From positions 1 to 6,071 of the forward strand of contig NYZR01000044.1 in the NCBI GenBank assembly GCA_002687255.1: a DNA stretch of 6,071 nucleotides. Direction: 5' to 3'. The notes beneath the pieces were generated by a model. That model worked only from the letters and a program-made list of their open reading frames with translations. It searched no databases and had not been told where the DNA came from. Below are positions 3,910-6,071 of this stretch, piece by piece; within the stretch, counting starts at the first letter, position 1, and each line of letters starts with the position of its first letter. Origin of the DNA: Candidatus Pacearchaeota archaeon. GTDB taxonomy: Archaea; Nanobdellota; Nanobdellia; Pacearchaeales; GW2011-AR1. A program made the position numbers and the translations under genes.

Positions 3910-6071
3910 TTAATGGGAAAATAAGTCTTCAACAACCTTGTTTATGTTTTCCCTCTTCATTTTTATTTTGTATATTTCCTTATCTATCTCTTTCTCTTCT
4001 TTTTCAATTTTTTCAATAACTTCTTTTTGATCCTTAGGAGATGGAACTGGAATAAGGATGTCTTTAATAACAGACAAATTTAATGATGGAAGCGTGGTTC
4101 TACTGCAATATTCACCCATATCTATTTTTTTCAGCACATAGTATAGATATTCCGGGCTAATTATATTTTTATTAGGTTTTATGATAGCAAAATGATTAAC
4201 AACATAAGAATCTTGATTTAATATAGCTCTTCTGTTATGAAGTAAAGAAACCCCACTCTTTGGAAATATAACAGACCCCTTTTCTGACAGAACCAATCTT
4301 TTTTCTGCAACAGATTTATCATTAACCTTATCCCTTGTTTTCACAACATATTTCCAGTTCTCAGGAAAAGTTAAGTCCTTAACTCTTATAAAAGGATATT
4401 TCCCATTTTCAAAATGTTCCCTTTTTTGAGGAGCAGTAGAACCGCTAGTCAGTTCCCCTATATCAGAAATTTTCTTCAAAGGATATTTGCTCCTTATAGC
4501 CTTCTTTTGAATGTAGTCCTCTGGCTTTAAACTGAACTTATTTTTATTTATCCTGTCAATACTTACAGAGAAACTATTATTTGACTCTGGCTTTTCTTCC
4601 CAAATTTCAAGGAGTTCTGGAATATCACTGCCCTTGATAGGTCTCCTATTTTTGTTAAGTTCAAATCCATCATTCTCTATCATATAAAACCAAACCTTTT
4701 TTGTAGATTTTCCTTTTTTGAACATTATGATGTCTGTTTTGACATCAGTGTAGGGGAGAAAAACTCCAGAAGGCAAGGAAATTATTGCTTCAACCTCACA
4801 TTCCTGAAGTAAATACTCTCTTGTTTTTTGAAAATTTCCACTTCTGAATAGGAGGCCTTCTGGAACGATAACACCTGCACGCCTATTTTGTTTTAGGGAT
4901 TTTATGATTGATTGTAGAAAAATCGGGTCTGCCTGTTTTGATGGAATTGGGTAATATTCTCCATAATCCGTTTCTTGGCTATATGGGGGATTTGTTAAAA
5001 TCACATCATATTCATTTTCTGAAATTGATTCCGGTGCAAGAGAATCGTTCTGAATTATATTATTATGTCCATCACCAATGATTATCATATTCATTTTAGC
5101 AATTTTGTAAGTATCTGTTAATTCAATACCGAAAATAGTTTTTTCTGTTAATTGTTTTGATATTTCTTTGTTTTCCGTGTTAGATGATTTCTTTATATGC
5201 CTAAATGCCTCAATCAGAAAACCGCCCGTGCCACAAGCAAGGTCATAAACCTTCTCCCCATATTTTGGATTAGTAATTTTAACCATCATTTTTACTATGT
5301 GTCTTGGGGTAAAATACTCTCCCAAATCATTTCCAGAAGCGAGGTTTTTCAAGAAATACTCAAAAGCATCTCCCTTGATTTCGCTTTCAGTGTTAATCAA
5401 GGTTATTTTTGACAATCTATTCACTATTTCTTTCAAGGTATCAGGATTTTTTATTTTTAGCTTCTCTTGAAATATGTCATCACTATGATTATACTTCTTC
5501 GCTAACCCCTCTTTTAGAACGGAATTATTTATGTAATTCAACATTTGTTTTGAATCCTTGAAGTTCTCAAAGCTTTCCCAACAAAGAGAGTTGTCTAATC
5601 TCCTTTTTTGGCCATTTCTCTCCCTATCTTCTTCAATTTCACTTACAATTTTTATAAAGAGAATATTCGCAAATTCAACAAATCTGTCCAAATTTCTCAA
5701 TCCCTCTTTTCTCAACAAATCATTAGCCCATCTAAATATCTTGATTAGTTCGTCTCGAGAATGTTTAACTATCTCCGTTGTTTCTTTTATGTTATATCCT
5801 TCCTTTAAGAACCTGATTAGTCTTTTTTCAGAAATCAATTCTGTTAGAGGCTCTTCATCAATGGCTAAGAATGAATTATTCTTTATTGAGAATGCCTTAA
5901 CAAAAGTTCCATCGACAGCAAAAACTATATCTATATTTAATGGTCTTGCGTAAAGTTTTATTGCTTGTTCTAATGCTTTTTGTATTGATTGTCCTCTCCT
6001 TTTTGCTTCTATTATCGCTATTGGATTATTAGTATTGGATTCGTATAAAACATAATCTGGAAATTTCCCTC
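3910..6071 (-). CDS. Fused restriction-modification-specificity protein (nuclease + N6-adenine methyltransferase + single target-recognition domain), 5' end outside window
   Basis: At least 719 residues are visible (numbered here from the codon at 6067-6069) and the N-terminus lies beyond the window. Residues 1-75 are a type I HsdR N-terminal-like PD-(D/E)XK nuclease domain: D5 (FPDYVLY), E21-A-K23 (IIEAKRRG) and Q35-x4-Y40 (LEQAIKLYA), followed by DIVFAVDGTF. A helical HsdM_N-like part follows. The methyltransferase has GEYFTPRH (250-257), motif I DLACGTGGF (276-284) and motif IV NPPY (360-363), the N6-adenine signature. Residues about 529-676 are one HsdS-type target-recognition domain (YPLKKISDIGELTSGSTAP at 529-547; ILIPVPSPKDQKEVI at 671-685), then a charged coiled coil to the end. 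TTG 5838 is only an internal codon, not the start. No ATP-dependent translocase motifs are seen, so this is type IIG/IIB-like rather than classical type I. It is strongly AT-rich, suggesting transfer. The stop TAA sits 1 base before the nuclease gene. Confidence 0.9.
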   Translation of the reverse strand, partial: GKFPDYVLYESNTNNPIAIIEAKRRGQSIQKALEQAIKLYARPLNIDIVFAVDGTFVKAFSIKNNSFLAIDEEPLTELISEKRLIRFLKEGYNIKETTEIVKHSRDELIKIFRWANDLLRKEGLRNLDRFVEFANILFIKIVSEIEEDRERNGQKRRLDNSLCWESFENFKDSKQMLNYINNSVLKEGLAKKYNHSDDIFQEKLKIKNPDTLKEIVNRLSKITLINTESEIKGDAFEYFLKNLASGNDLGEYFTPRHIVKMMVKITNPKYGEKVYDLACGTGGFLIEAFRHIKKSSNTENKEISKQLTEKTIFGIELTDTYKIAKMNMIIIGDGHNNIIQNDSLAPESISENEYDVILTNPPYSQETDYGEYYPIPSKQADPIFLQSIIKSLKQNRRAGVIVPEGLLFRSGNFQKTREYLLQECEVEAIISLPSGVFLPYTDVKTDIIMFKKGKSTKKVWFYMIENDGFELNKNRRPIKGSDIPELLEIWEEKPESNNSFSVSIDRINKNKFSLKPEDYIQKKAIRSKYPLKKISDIGELTSGSTAPQKREHFENGKYPFIRVKDLTFPENWKYVVKTRDKVNDKSVAEKRLVLSEKGSVIFPKSGVSLLHNRRAILNQDSYVVNHFAIIKPNKNIISPEYLYYVLKKIDMGEYCSRTTLPSLNLSVIKDILIPVPSPKDQKEVIEKIEKEEKEIDKEIYKIKMKRENINKVVEDLFSH

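Noticed and set aside
3577..3924. Plus-strand frame antisense to the nuclease gene (115 codons)
   Set aside because: The opposite strand has the catalytic PD-(D/E)XK residues and paired cysteines; this frame has no motif and no promoter or ribosome-binding signal.
3909..3935. TTG 3935 as start of the nuclease gene
   Set aside because: It would overlap the restriction gene by 26 bases and add nine residues (LKTYFPIK...) before the conserved MTYKLSPS start; ATG 3908 directly after the upstream stop is better.
5558..5953. Plus-strand frame antisense to the restriction gene (131 codons)
   Set aside because: It is Ser/Leu/Phe-rich because the opposite strand is AT-rich and lysine-rich; the minus strand carries the HsdR_N and HsdM_N domains here.

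Overview
The window most likely comes from an archaeon of the DPANN type (Woesearchaeota/Pacearchaeota-like). The evidence is a sliding clamp (PCNA) gene divergent from an archaeal primase small subunit whose long C-terminal extension matches the arrangement I know from those lineages. Supporting signs are TATA-like boxes about 25 bases before start codons and the lack of clear Shine-Dalgarno sites at those starts. The lineage call is inference from family knowledge, not from a search.

Layout. Bases 1-76 hold two strong hairpins, the second running into a T-tract; they look like the 3' end and terminator of a + strand transcript that enters from the left. Bases 93-1649 (minus) encode the primase, and 1731-2459 (plus) the clamp. 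The 81 bases between them form a compact divergent promoter with TATA-like boxes placed almost symmetrically around a 6-bp inverted repeat. The clamp ends convergently on an unrecognised gene (2456-2827, minus), with the two stop codons overlapping. To its right three minus-strand genes are packed head to tail: the 3' part of a large fused restriction-modification gene (3910 to beyond 6071), a RecB/Cas4-like PD-(D/E)XK nuclease (3261-3908) and a small protein with a C-terminal membrane anchor (2980-3264). Spacings are 1 base between the first two and a 4-base ATGA overlap between the last two.

Function. The left half is replication: primase makes primers and the clamp tethers polymerase and other replication proteins. 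The right half looks like defence or DNA processing. The large protein joins, in one chain, a type I HsdR-like N-terminal nuclease domain, an N6-adenine methyltransferase and a single HsdS-like target-recognition domain. No helicase/translocase is seen, so it resembles a type IIG/IIB-like enzyme more than a classical type I system. Its reading frame does not begin at TTG 5838; it stays open to the right edge, and the nuclease motifs lie in that extra stretch.

Composition changes across the window. Sampled 60-base rows give 33/60 G+C in the primase and clamp genes, 25/60 in the nuclease gene and 13-22/60 in the restriction-modification gene, consistent with the latter being acquired. The primase is unusual in lacking every cysteine expected for a PriL-type iron-sulfur cluster in its C-terminal extension. 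There is no gene-free stretch over 300 bases. I see no tRNA, rRNA, CRISPR array, insertion sequence or attachment site.
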